Made by a program: the position numbers and the translations under genes. From Winogradskya consettensis (GTDB lineage: Bacteria; Actinomycetota; Actinomycetes; Mycobacteriales; Micromonosporaceae), in the NCBI RefSeq assembly GCF_018332715.1, contig NZ_BOQP01000059.1, positions 1 to 54,640 on the forward strand: a DNA stretch of 54,640 bases, in the 5' to 3' direction. Under the pieces are notes generated by a model. It searched no databases. It saw nothing but the letters and a program-made list of their open reading frames with translations, and was not told the origin of the DNA. Of the stretch, positions 16,501 to 24,724 are shown piece by piece (the stretch's first letter is position 1; the number at the start of each line of letters is the position of its first letter).

Positions 16501-17886
16501 TCAGCTGTGGGAGTGCAGGGGCTTGCCCGCGAGCGCGAGGAAGGCCTCGCCGAGGGCCTCGTTCTGCGTCGGGTGCGCGTGCACGAGCTGCGCGACCTCT
16601 TCCGGGAAGGCTTCCCAGTTGTAGATGAGCTGGGCCTCGCCGACGAGCTCGCCGATGCGGGCGCCGACCATGTGCACCCCGACGACCGGTCCGTCGTTGA
16701 CCCGGACCAGCTTGACGAAGCCCTGGGTCTTGAGGATCTGGCTCTTGCCGTTGCCGCCCAGGTTGTAGTTGTACGTCGAGATCTTGTCCGCGCCGTACTG
16801 CTCCTTGGCCTTGGCCTCGGTGATGCCGACCGACGCGACCTCGGGGTCGGAGTAGGTGACGCGGGGGATGCCGGCCTCGTCGATCACGGCGGGGTGGAGC
16901 CCGGCGATCTCCTCGGCGATGAAGATGCCCTGGGCGAAGCCGCGGTGGGCGAGCTGCAGGCCGGGGACGATGTCACCCACGGCGTAGATGTTGCCGACGC
17001 CGGTGTGCAGCCGCTCGTTGGTGATCACGAAACCGCGGTCCAGCGTGACGCCCTGCTCCTCGTAGCCGAGGTTGGCGGTCGTCGGGCCACGGCCCACGGC
17101 GACCAGCAGGATCTCGGCCTCGACGGTCTCGCCGCCGGCGAGGGTCGCGCGCACGCCGTTCTCGGTGTGCTCGACCTTCTCGAACGGCTTGCCGACCTTG
17201 AAGTTGATCTTGCGCTTGCGGAACGCGCGCTCGACCGCCTTCGAGATCTCCTCGTCCTCGGCGGCCACGAGCCGGGGCAGCGCTTCCAGGATCGTCACGT
17301 CGGCGCCGAACGACTTCCACACGCTGGCGAACTCGACGCCGATCACGCCGCCGCCGAGCACGATCGCGGAGCTGGGCACGCGGTCGAGCTTGAGGGCGTG
17401 CTCACTGGCCAGCACCCGCTTGCCGTCGACCTCGAGGCCGGGCAGCGAGCGCGAGTAGGAGCCGGTCGCGAGGATGACGTTGCGACCGGTGTAACGCTTG
17501 CCGTCGACCTCGACGGTGTCCTTGGCGACCAGCTTGCCGGCGCCCTGCACCACCGTGATCTTGTCGTTCTTGAGCAGGCCCTGCAGGCCCTTGTAGAGCC
17601 GGGCGACGACGCCGTCCTTGTACGCGTTGACGCCGGCCATGTCGATGCCGACCAGATCGGCCTTGATGCCGAACTGCTCGCTCTCGCGGGTCTGGTCGGC
17701 GATCTCCGCGGCGTGCAGCAGCGCCTTTGTGGGGACACAACCGCGGTGCAGGCAGGTGCCGCCCAGCTCCGCCTTGTCGATCAGCGCCACGGTGAGGTTC
17801 AACTCGGCCGCGCGGAGGGCGGCGGCATAACCACCGCTGCCGGCGCCGAGGATCACGATGTCGAAAGTTCCGCCAGGCTGGCTCAC
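16501..17886 (-). CDS. lpdA: Dihydrolipoyl dehydrogenase (E3)
   Basis: A 461-residue flavoprotein disulfide oxidoreductase. FAD-binding motif GAGSGGYAAALRAAEL follows the start; the redox-active disulfide is in GGTCLHRGCVPTK (two Cys five residues apart); the NAD-binding motif is VLGGGVIGVEFASVW; the C-terminal HAHPTQNEALGEAF holds the catalytic His-Glu pair. It reoxidises dihydrolipoamide on E2 with NAD+. The gene is the first of the lpdA-sucB operon. ATG 17886 is used. A 196-bp gap upstream holds its promoter and that of the divergent hypothetical gene. Confidence 0.97.
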   Translation of the reverse strand: MSQPGGTFDIVILGAGSGGYAAALRAAELNLTVALIDKAELGGTCLHRGCVPTKALLHAAEIADQTRESEQFGIKADLVGIDMAGVNAYKDGVVARLYKGLQGLLKNDKITVVQGAGKLVAKDTVEVDGKRYTGRNVILATGSYSRSLPGLEVDGKRVLASEHALKLDRVPSSAIVLGGGVIGVEFASVWKSFGADVTILEALPRLVAAEDEEISKAVERAFRKRKINFKVGKPFEKVEHTENGVRATLAGGETVEAEILLVAVGRGPTTANLGYEEQGVTLDRGFVITNERLHTGVGNIYAVGDIVPGLQLAHRGFAQGIFIAEEIAGLHPAVIDEAGIPRVTYSDPEVASVGITEAKAKEQYGADKISTYNYNLGGNGKSQILKTQGFVKLVRVNDGPVVGVHMVGARIGELVGEAQLIYNWEAFPEEVAQLVHAHPTQNEALGEAFLALAGKPLHSHS

Positions 17887-18082
17887 GTCATACTCCCAGA
17901 TCGCCCTGTCGCGAGATCTTCCGTTGCCACATGGGTCACATGGTGGAAACGGTCACAGCTGTCCAACCCATCTTGTCACTGCACGTTTCAATCGATGCAG
18001 TCAGGTGCCGCAAGACACGTGGATTCCCGTACTCTTCTACGGCAGCTGACCGCACGTAGTCAGCCGACCCGGAGGAGTGTTC

Positions 18083-18403
18083 GTGGCCTGGTTCCGACGG
18101 CGCCGGGAGCCGTCTCGCACGAGCGGCCGCCTCGCGAACCGCGAAGATCTGGAATACCTGACGGAATTCGTCCGCTCCCGCCGTGGTGTCGAGGCCTTCA
18201 TCGAACCACGGACCACCGTCACGGAGACCACGATCCTGCTGATCGCCCATGACGGCGAGTGGACCCGCCGCCGCATCGACTCCCCGGAGAACGCGCGCCG
18301 CTTCGCCCATCAGCTCGCGATGCCGATCTACGACATCCGGCTGATGGGCTATCCGCAACGGATGCGCGACTACAACGCCCGCCAGAAGCGCCGCCCGGCC
18401 TGA
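18083..18403 (+). CDS. Conserved actinobacterial hypothetical protein
   Basis: A 106-residue soluble, Arg-rich protein: VAWFRRRREPSRTSGRLANR, then a beta-rich middle TTVTETTILLIAHDGEWTRR and the C-terminal AMPIYDIRLMGYPQRMRDYN. It has the look of a single alpha/beta domain. GTG 18083 is chosen because ggagg at 18071-18075 is 7 bases upstream; the GTG at 18077 is too close to it. It is divergent from lpdA. I recognise it as a widespread actinomycete protein of unknown function, with no catalytic motif. Confidence 0.7.
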   Translation: MAWFRRRREPSRTSGRLANREDLEYLTEFVRSRRGVEAFIEPRTTVTETTILLIAHDGEWTRRRIDSPENARRFAHQLAMPIYDIRLMGYPQRMRDYNARQKRRPA

Positions 18404-18432
18404 GTCCTGCTGGATCGTCAGCCTGGGTCCTG

Positions 18433-19350
18433 CTAGATCGTCAGGACGATCTTGCCGCGGGCGTGCCCGGTCTGGCTCAGCTCGTGCGCCGCGGCCGCCT
18501 GCTCCACCGGGAAGACCGCGGCGATCGGCACGCTGAGCCGCCCGCTCCCGGCAAGGTCGACAACTTCGGCCAGGCCGCCGCCCGCCTGCGGGTCCGCCCC
18601 GGGTCCGGCAGACCGCGACATGTGTACGCCGTGAGCGTCCGCGGTCAGATCCGCGATGCTGACCACCTTGCGTGGATCACCCGCCAGCTCGACGAGCTCG
18701 GGCAGCGAACCGGACCCCGCACAGTCCAGCACGGCGTCCACGGCCGTGGCGACGCGTTCCTCGAGGCCCGGCCCGTAGGTGATCGGCGTCGCCCCGAGCC
18801 CGGTCAGGAACGCGTGATTGCGCTCACCGGCCGTACCGATGACCTTCGCACCCCGCGCCACCGCGAGCTGCACGGCAATGGTGCCGACACCCCCGGCCGC
18901 GCCCTCGACCAGCAGCGTGGTGCCGGCCGTGACGCCGAGCAGGTCCAGGGTGCGGGCGGCGGTCTCCGCGTTCGCGGCCAGCCCGCCTGCCTCCTCCCAG
19001 GTCAGGTTCGGCGGCTTCGGCACCCACAGCGCCAGCACCGCGAACTCGGCGTTCGCCCCGCCCATCCGCGCCAGATCGGTGATCCCCAGCACCTCGTCAC
19101 CCACGGCCACCCCGCTCACCCCCGGGCCGACCTCGTCGACCACCCCGGCGGCATCGGCGCCGAGCACATGCGGCAACGGCAGCGGAATCCAGTCCTTGAA
19201 CCGCCCGGACCGGACGTACCAGTCGGCGGGCGTCACGCCCGATGCCCGGACGGCGACGCGGACCTGCCCCGGCCCTGCGTGCGGCTCGGGAACCTCGGCG
19301 ATGTGCAGGACGCTCGGGGGACCGTACTCGGAGAATTGCAGTGCTCTCAT
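18433..19350 (-). CDS. NADP-dependent oxidoreductase (zinc-independent MDR)
   Basis: A 305-residue quinone-oxidoreductase-like protein. The GroES-like domain contains PLPHVLGADAAGVVDEVGPG and GDEVLGITDLA; the Rossmann motif is EGAAGGVGTIAVQLAVARGA; the C-terminus GHARGKIVLTI is typical. Zinc-binding cysteines are missing. ATG 19350 is the family start; the much longer open frame upstream lies antisense to the TetR gene. It is divergent from that TetR regulator with a 51-bp gap, so TetR control is likely. The last bases are partly duplicated just beyond the stop (gtcctgct(g/a)gatcgtcag appears twice at 18403-18441). Confidence 0.85.
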   Translation of the reverse strand: MRALQFSEYGPPSVLHIAEVPEPHAGPGQVRVAVRASGVTPADWYVRSGRFKDWIPLPLPHVLGADAAGVVDEVGPGVSGVAVGDEVLGITDLARMGGANAEFAVLALWVPKPPNLTWEEAGGLAANAETAARTLDLLGVTAGTTLLVEGAAGGVGTIAVQLAVARGAKVIGTAGERNHAFLTGLGATPITYGPGLEERVATAVDAVLDCAGSGSLPELVELAGDPRKVVSIADLTADAHGVHMSRSAGPGADPQAGGGLAEVVDLAGSGRLSVPIAAVFPVEQAAAAHELSQTGHARGKIVLTI

Positions 19351-19401
19351 GGCGCCCGACGCTAACGGGACGCCCCCGTCCACTTGGCTAAAGTGAGAGC
19401 C

Positions 19402-20055
19402 GTGACCGACACATTGCCTCGCTCCGGCGCGGGATCCGCTCCGGCGCCCGCCCTGCGCTCCGACGCCCGCGACAACCGCGACCGGATCCTGGAGGTCGCC
19501 CGCGCGGCGTTCGCAACCGAGGGCCTCGAGGTGCCGCTGCGGGAGATCGCCCGCCGCGCCGGTGTCGGTCCCGCCACCCTCTACCGCCGGTTCCCGACCA
19601 AGGAATCGCTGGTCACCGCGGCCTTCGCGGACCAGATGTCGCTCTGCCTGACAATCGTCGAGCGGGCACTGGACGACCCGGACCCGTGGCACGGCTTCCG
19701 CGGGGTGATCGAGCAGCTCAGCGAGCTGCACGCCAAGGACCGTGGCTTCACCGCCGCGTTCATGTCGGCCTACCCCCGCGCGATCGACTTCGCCGCCGGT
19801 CGCGAACGGGCGCTGCTGGCCTTCTCGGAGCTGGCCCGGCGAGCGAAGGACGCGGGCATGCTGCGCCGCGAGTTCGTGCTCGACGACCTGGTCCTCATCC
19901 TGATGGCCGCCGGAGGCATCCGCTCCGCCGGCCCGGCCGGCGCCGCCGTAGCCGCCCGCCGCTTCGCCGCCGTCACCCTCGAAGGACTGCGCGCCAACCC
20001 GGACGCCACACCCCTGCCCCCGGCAGCCCGCCTCCCCATGGTCCCGGTCGCCTGA
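19402..20055 (+). CDS. TetR family transcriptional regulator
   Basis: A 217-residue repressor with an N-terminal TetR helix-turn-helix: NRDRILEVARAAFATEGLEV, then LREIARRAGVGPATLYRRFP and TKESLVTAAF. The C-terminal ligand domain is Ala/Arg-rich without a recognisable ligand signature. GTG 19402 (VTDTLPRSG) is preferred; TTG 19384 and GTG 19393 are alternatives. The divergent oxidoreductase is the likely target. The stop codon (20053-20055) lies inside the first unit of a 21-bp tandem array. Confidence 0.88.
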   Translation: MTDTLPRSGAGSAPAPALRSDARDNRDRILEVARAAFATEGLEVPLREIARRAGVGPATLYRRFPTKESLVTAAFADQMSLCLTIVERALDDPDPWHGFRGVIEQLSELHAKDRGFTAAFMSAYPRAIDFAAGRERALLAFSELARRAKDAGMLRREFVLDDLVLILMAAGGIRSAGPAGAAVAARRFAAVTLEGLRANPDATPLPPAARLPMVPVA

Positions 20056-20205
20056 CCCGGCTCCAAGCCGGCCTGACCCGGCTCCAAGCCGGCCTGACCC
20101 GGCTCCAAGCCGGCCTGACCCGGCTCCAAGCCGGCCAGATCCGGCCAGATCCGGCTCTAAGCCGGCCAGATCCGGCTCCAAGCCGGCCAGATCCGACCAG
20201 ATCGG
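20051..20205. repeat. 21-bp tandem array of small hairpins
   Basis: Four copies of a 21-bp unit (cctgacccggctcc followed by aagccgg) cover 20051-20134; three degenerate copies beginning ccagatccgg follow to about 20205. Each complete unit contains the palindrome ccggct-cca-agccgg, so transcripts could form up to six short 6-bp hairpins in a row. The first unit includes the TetR stop codon. Confidence 0.9.
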
Positions 20206-20230
20206 TTGTGCGCAATTTAATTGTGCACAA
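20206..20230. promoter_or_regulatory. Orphan 25-bp inverted-repeat operator
   Basis: Arms ttgtgcgcaatt (20206-20217) and aattgtgcacaa (20219-20230) flank a central t with a single mismatch. The AT-rich core in a very GC-rich setting and the spacing resemble MarR/OhrR-type operators, but no gene starts just downstream on either strand: TetR ends before it and the GNAT gene ends after it. Confidence 0.6.
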
Positions 20231-20310
20231 CCTACTTTTGCGCGAGTGGGGGTGGAGACCAGGCGCGAGCAGGGCCGGGTGATGGGGAAGCGGGCGCGAG
20301 TGGGAGGGGG

Positions 20311-20736
20311 TCAGGCGAATGGGGGGCGGGTGTCGATTTCCATCCAGCGTTCGGGGTGGGCCATGGGGGTGAAGCCGGCTTTGGCGTAGACGGTGTGGGC
20401 GTCGAGGGTGGCCAGGACGACGCGTTTGATGCCGTGGCGTTCGGCCCAGGTGGTGGACCAGGTGGCGATGGTGGTGCCCAGGCCCTGGCCTCGGTGGGTG
20501 GGGGCGACGTAGACGTCGCAGAGCCAGGTGAAGGTGGCCTTGTCGGAGATGATTCGGGCTACGGCTACCTGTTCGCCGGTGGGGGTGTAGAGGCCGGCGG
20601 GGGTGGAGTTGGCGAATGCCCGCTCGATTGTTTCGGGGGTTCGGCCCTTGGCCCAGTAGGCGTCGGTGGTGAGCCAGCCGATGATGCGGGGCAGGTCGAG
20701 GTCGGCGGGGTCTTCGCTCAGGTGGTAGTCGCTCAC
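20311..20736 (-). CDS. GNAT family N-acetyltransferase
   Basis: A 141-residue acetyltransferase. The acetyl-CoA loop is YVAPTHRGQGLGTTIATWST (R/Q-x-x-G-x-G/A), preceded by the beta strand TFTWLCDVYV, and a C-terminal TLDAHTVYAKAGFTPM gives the usual Tyr-x-x-x-GF ending. The opening SDYHLSEDPADLDLPRIIGW places it in a subgroup of small actinobacterial GNATs whose substrates are unknown. GTG 20736 is the start; a longer frame lacks homologous sequence. It is alone on its strand. Confidence 0.85.
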   Translation of the reverse strand: MSDYHLSEDPADLDLPRIIGWLTTDAYWAKGRTPETIERAFANSTPAGLYTPTGEQVAVARIISDKATFTWLCDVYVAPTHRGQGLGTTIATWSTTWAERHGIKRVVLATLDAHTVYAKAGFTPMAHPERWMEIDTRPPFA

Positions 20737-20904
20737 CTGATCATTTGACCGTGCTCGGGGCCTGCGGGGCAGCGTCCAGTTGGCGGTCGGTGGTCTGGAT
20801 CTTGGCGGGACCACAGATGTGAGCCCGGAAGCGGCGTGATGAGGCCGGGTACGGCAGCTACGCCGGCTGTGGCGAACTCGGTGCTGGGGGCCGGGCGTAC
20901 TGAT
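20737..20904. other. Intergenic region before the pepA terminator, nothing recognised
   Basis: The gap between the GNAT start and the pepA terminator holds the GNAT promoter by necessity; no gene, repeat or RNA was seen. Confidence 0.5.
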
Positions 20905-20940
20905 AAAAAAGCGCCGCCCGGCAGGAAGCTGGGCGGCGCC
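20902..20940 (-). terminator. Intrinsic terminator of the aminopeptidase gene
   Basis: A 9-bp G+C stem gcgccgccc (20911-20919) / gggcggcgc (20931-20939) with an 11-base loop, followed on the minus strand by a run of T (aaaaaa at 20905-20910 of the plus strand). It lies 15 bp after the pepA stop. Confidence 0.9.
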
Positions 20941-20954
20941 TTTCGCAGATCTCG

Positions 20955-22505
20955 TCAGCCGTTGGCCGCGATGTCGTCGATCAGGGCGAGGAGCGTGCGG
21001 ACCGGGACGCCCGTGCCGCCCTTCGTCCAGTAGCCGGTGGGCTCGCCGGTGTGGTAGCTCGGGCCCGCGATGTCGATGTGGGCCCAGGGGAGGCCCTCGG
21101 TGACGAACTCGCGGAGGAAGACGCCGCCCTGGAGCATGTGGCCGGCGCGGTCCATGCTCGCGTTGACCTGGCTGATGTCGGCGATGTCGGAGTCCATGCC
21201 CTTGCGGACGTCGTCGGGGAGCGGCATCGGCCAGGCGGGCTCGCCGACCGAGTCGCCGGCGACCTTGACTCGCTCGCAGGTGTCCGGGTCGCCCATGACG
21301 CCGGCGATGCGCTTGCCGAGCGAGATGACTTGGCCGCCGGTCAGCGTGGACGTCTCGAAGAGGTAGTCCGTGCCGTCGGAGATGGCCCGCGCGATGCCGT
21401 CGGCCAGGACCATGCGGCCCTCGGCGTCGGTGTTGAGGACCTCGACGCGCTTACCGTTGAACATCGTGATGACGTCGCCCGGGCGGTAGGCGGTGCCCGA
21501 GGGCATGTTCTCGGCGATCGCCAAGTAGCCGCTGACCGCGACGTCCGGCTTGAGCGCGGCGACCGCGAGCAGGGTGGCGCCCACCGCGGCGGCGCCGGCC
21601 ATGTCGGACTTCATCTCCCACATGCCGGCGGCCGGCTTGATGCTGATGCCGCCGGTGTCGAAGGTGATGCCCTTGCCGACCAGTGCGACGCGCTTGGGGT
21701 TCTCGACGCCCTGCGGCGTGTAGGAGAGCTTGACCAGCCGCGGCGGCGCCTCGGAGCCCTGGCCGACGGCCACGATGCCGCCGTAGCCACCCGCCTTGAG
21801 CTGGTCGAAGTCGAGAACCTCCACCTCGAGGCCGGTGCCCTGCGCTGCAGCGGCGACGGCGTCGGCGAAGCTCGGCGGACGCAGCTCGTTGGGGGCCATG
21901 TTGACCCAGTCACGGGTCAGCCGGACCGCCTTGGCGACGGTCTCGGCGCGGGTCACCTCGGCGAGCGCGGCGTCGTCCGTCGCGTCGGCGACGGTGACCT
22001 GCAGGGATTTCACGGGCTCGCGGCGGTTCGGCTGCGGCTTGGTCTTGTAACCGGCGAACCGGTAACCGCCGATCAGCGCGCCTTCCAGGATCGCGCGCAG
22101 CACGCCGGGCGCGTCCGCGTCGTCGGGGACGGGCAGCGCCAGGGCCACGGTCTCGCTGCCGGCGAGTGCGCGGACGGCGGCACCCGTTCCCCGGCGCAGC
22201 GTCTCGGTGGCCGGTGCGGAACCGGAGGGTTCGTCGCCGAGGCCTACGGCGACGATCAGCGGCGCGGCGACGGTGCCCAGTGTCGCGAGCTTCGTCACCT
22301 CGCCGGGGGCGCCGGTGGCGCCGAGAAGGGCCAGGGTCGCGGTCAGCTTGCCGTCGAAGGCGGCGGCGATGCTTTCGGCACCGGCCGCGGGCAGCAGCGT
22401 GCCGCCCTCGTCGGGCTGGCTGTGCAACCCGATGACCAGGGCGTCGACGGCCAGCTCGGCGGGGTCGCCGTCGGCCAGGCTCAATGAGGGGGCGGGGTGG
22501 GTCAC
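20955..22505 (-). CDS. pepA: Leucyl aminopeptidase (M17)
   Basis: A 516-residue cytosolic di-metal aminopeptidase. The catalytic C-terminal domain contains LVGKGITFDTGGISIKP (metal Lys/Asp), EMKSDMAGAAAV (Asp), and the signature NTDAEGRMVLADG with the metal ligands Asp and Glu plus the catalytic Arg; SDIADISQVNASMDRAGHML and PWAHIDIAG follow. The N-terminal domain is divergent as usual. GTG 22505 (VTHPAPSLS) is chosen because upstream residues overlap the gcvT control region. Divergent from gcvT with 142 bp between. M. tuberculosis has pepB at the same place (memory). Confidence 0.95.
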   Translation of the reverse strand: MTHPAPSLSLADGDPAELAVDALVIGLHSQPDEGGTLLPAAGAESIAAAFDGKLTATLALLGATGAPGEVTKLATLGTVAAPLIVAVGLGDEPSGSAPATETLRRGTGAAVRALAGSETVALALPVPDDADAPGVLRAILEGALIGGYRFAGYKTKPQPNRREPVKSLQVTVADATDDAALAEVTRAETVAKAVRLTRDWVNMAPNELRPPSFADAVAAAAQGTGLEVEVLDFDQLKAGGYGGIVAVGQGSEAPPRLVKLSYTPQGVENPKRVALVGKGITFDTGGISIKPAAGMWEMKSDMAGAAAVGATLLAVAALKPDVAVSGYLAIAENMPSGTAYRPGDVITMFNGKRVEVLNTDAEGRMVLADGIARAISDGTDYLFETSTLTGGQVISLGKRIAGVMGDPDTCERVKVAGDSVGEPAWPMPLPDDVRKGMDSDIADISQVNASMDRAGHMLQGGVFLREFVTEGLPWAHIDIAGPSYHTGEPTGYWTKGGTGVPVRTLLALIDDIAANG

Positions 22506-22647
22506 TCGAGGCTCTCCGCGATCGCTGGGCCGGGGCTGACTCGTGGGACGTCCCGGCGGCGTGGTCCGTCCGGTGCGGGTCGCGCCGGACGGCGGTGGTG
22601 TCCCGCCGATGCTAACCACATGCAAGGTCACGGGTAAGTTGCCACTC

Positions 22648-23742
22648 ATGTCCGACGACCTGCTTCGCTCGCCGCTGCACGAGCGCCACACCGCCCTCGG
22701 AGCCAAGTTCGCCTCCTTCGGAGGGTGGGACATGCCGCTGGAGTACGCCGGCGGCGGAGTCCTGCGCGAGCACGCTGCCGTCCGCGACGCCGTGGGTGTA
22801 TTCGATGTCTCCCACCTGGGCAAAGCCCGCGTTTCCGGCCCGGGCGCGGCGGACTTCGTCAACGCCTGCCTGACCAACGATCTGGGCCGGATCGAGCCCG
22901 GCAAGGCGCAGTACACGCTCTGCTGCGACGATGCCTCGGGTGGCGTGGTCGACGACCTGATCGCCTATCTGATTTCCCCGGACGAAGTTTTCCTGATCCC
23001 GAACGCCGCCAACACCGCCGAGGTCGTCCGCCGCCTCGCCGCCGCCGCTCCCGCCGGCATCACGGTCACCGACGAGCACCGCGACTGGGCTGTGCTCGCC
23101 GTGCAGGGCCCGGATTCGCCCGCCACGGTCAAGGCGCTCGGATTGCCGGTCGAGCACGACTACATGTCGTTCTCGACGACCACGCTGGACGGCGTGTCGC
23201 TGATCGTGTGCCGCACCGGGTACACGGGCGAGACCGGGTACGAGCTGGTCGTACCGTGGGACGACGCCGTACAGGTGTGGGACGCGCTGGTCGCCGCCGG
23301 GGTCCGGCCCTGTGGGCTCGGGGCGCGGGACACGCTGCGCACAGAGATGGGCTATCCGCTGCACGGGCAGGAGCTTTCCCTGGACATCACGCCGGTCCAG
23401 GCACGGTCCGGGTGGGCTGTCGGGTGGTCGAAGCCGGCCTTCTGGGGCCGCGACGCGCTGGTCGCGGAGAAGGCCGCAGGACCCAGGCGGTCGCTGCGAG
23501 GCCTCGAGCTCACCGGTCGCGGCATCCCGAGGGGTCACATGCAGGTGTACGCGGGGAGCACGCTGATCGGCGAAACCACGAGCGGCACGTTCTCGCCCAC
23601 GAAGAAGGTCGGGATCGCGCTCGCGCTGCTGGACAGCGCTGCCGGGGTCGCCGACGGGGATCTCGTCGAGATCGACGTGCGGGGCCGGCGGATCGAGGCC
23701 AAGGTCGTGAAGCCGCCGTTCGTGCAGACCTCGGTTCGCTGA
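22648..23742 (+). CDS. gcvT: Aminomethyltransferase, glycine cleavage T protein
   Basis: A 364-residue tetrahydrofolate-dependent aminomethyltransferase of the glycine cleavage system. Recognised from LHERHTALGAKFASFGGWDM, VGVFDVSHLGKARVSGPGA, the folate-site region FSTTTLDGVSLIVCRTGYTG, LGARDTLRTEMGYPLHGQEL and TSGTFSPTKKVGIALAL near the C-terminus. ATG 22648 (MSDDLLRSPLHERH) is used. The partner proteins GcvH and GcvP are not in the window; GcvH is itself a lipoyl protein, linking it to the lipA/lipB theme. It converges on cobS with an 10-bp gap. No glycine riboswitch was recognised upstream. Confidence 0.93.
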   Translation: MSDDLLRSPLHERHTALGAKFASFGGWDMPLEYAGGGVLREHAAVRDAVGVFDVSHLGKARVSGPGAADFVNACLTNDLGRIEPGKAQYTLCCDDASGGVVDDLIAYLISPDEVFLIPNAANTAEVVRRLAAAAPAGITVTDEHRDWAVLAVQGPDSPATVKALGLPVEHDYMSFSTTTLDGVSLIVCRTGYTGETGYELVVPWDDAVQVWDALVAAGVRPCGLGARDTLRTEMGYPLHGQELSLDITPVQARSGWAVGWSKPAFWGRDALVAEKAAGPRRSLRGLELTGRGIPRGHMQVYAGSTLIGETTSGTFSPTKKVGIALALLDSAAGVADGDLVEIDVRGRRIEAKVVKPPFVQTSVR

Positions 23743-23752
23743 CTTCGCGTCC

Positions 23753-24523
23753 TCAGGACACCAGGGCGAGGGCGACGATCGTTGCGGTCGTCGCCAGCTC
23801 GGTGGTCGCTCCCAGGACGTCGCCGGTGATGCCGCCGAAGCGTCTGGTCGCGTGTTTGAGCAGCAGGAACGTCGCGGCTATGACCGCTGCTACGACCGCT
23901 GGGCCCGCCCAGAGGGTGCCCGGGACCGCTGCCGTGGCCATCGCGCCGATCAGGAGTGCCGCGATGGCTATCACCGGGTAGGGGACCGTGCCGGCTACCA
24001 GGGCGCCCAGGCCTTCGGGGCGGGCGGCGGGGACGCCTTTGCGGCAGGCGATGCTGATGCCGAGGCGGCCGGTCGCCCAGGCTGTCACGATTGCCCAGAT
24101 GTTGACCGAATTCCCGGTGAGCGCGGAGGCTTGCAGGAGCAGAATCAGGACGATTGCTGCCACGCCGAACGGGCCGATGTCGGCTTTTTTCATGATTTCT
24201 AGGGCTTTGGGGCCTTTTTGGTAGGAGCCCAGGGCGTCCACCGAGTCGGCCAGACCGTCGAGGTGCAGGCCTCTGGTCAGCAGGACGCCCGCGGTGACGG
24301 TCAGCGCCGCACCCAGCAGCGTCTGCGGCAGGAGCGCGTGCAGACCGCCCAGCACGAGGCCGAGCAGGGCCCCGATCAGCGGCGCGAGGGCCATCGCCCC
24401 GGCCGCCGTACCCCGATCGATCCGGCCCGCCCGGACCGGCAGCACCGTCAGCGTCGTCACCGCCAGCCGGACCGAGTCGATCAGCGTCGTGATCACCGCC
24501 CGGGCCGACCCGATCCGCGTCAT
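23753..24523 (-). CDS. cobS: Adenosylcobinamide-GDP ribazoletransferase (cobalamin synthase)
   Basis: A 256-residue membrane enzyme joining GDP-cobinamide to alpha-ribazole, the last assembly step of adenosylcobalamin. Family blocks: FLTVLP-like VTTLTVLPVRAGR, HLDGLADSVDALGSYQKG with the metal-binding Asp residues, MKKADIGPFGVAAIVL, and TGDVLGATTEL at the C-terminus; seven or so membrane helices. ATG 24523 opens MTRIGSARAVITTLIDS. This first stretch is itself one unit of a tandem array that continues upstream to the cobUT stop (24524-24724), so the exact start is less secure than usual. Functional partner of the upstream CobU-CobT fusion. Confidence 0.93.
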   Translation of the reverse strand: MTRIGSARAVITTLIDSVRLAVTTLTVLPVRAGRIDRGTAAGAMALAPLIGALLGLVLGGLHALLPQTLLGAALTVTAGVLLTRGLHLDGLADSVDALGSYQKGPKALEIMKKADIGPFGVAAIVLILLLQASALTGNSVNIWAIVTAWATGRLGISIACRKGVPAARPEGLGALVAGTVPYPVIAIAALLIGAMATAAVPGTLWAGPAVVAAVIAATFLLLKHATRRFGGITGDVLGATTELATTATIVALALVS

Positions 24524-24724
24524 GGCCGCCGCCTGTGCTGAGCCGCCGCCCGGTCCGAGTCAACCAGCGTTGTGATCGCCGTCGGGGCCGAGCCGAGCAG
24601 CGTCATGCTCGCCGCCGGGCCGAGTCGAGCAGCGTTGTGATCGCCGTCGGGGCCGAGCCCATCAGCGTCATGCTTGCCGCCGGGGGCCGAGTCGAGCGGC
24701 GTTGTGATCGCCGCTCGGGCCGTA
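24440..24724. repeat. Degenerate tandem array (about 65-83 bp units) spanning the cobS start
   Basis: On the minus strand the motif gcgatcac(a/g)acgctg, followed by gactcgg and then an ATGACGC, recurs with gatc positions at 24706, 24639, 24574 and 24491 (spacings 67, 65 and 83). The last unit contains the cobS ATG (24523) and its first codons; two upstream units carry their own ATG (24671 and 24606), both out of frame with cobS. Confidence 0.8.

Noticed and set aside
19384..20055. TTG start for the TetR gene
   Set aside because: It adds six residues without family support and encroaches on the 51-bp divergent control region; GTG 19402 fits better.
22506..22647. Glycine riboswitch before gcvT
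   Set aside because: Neither aptamer core of the glycine riboswitch was seen in the 142-bp gap.
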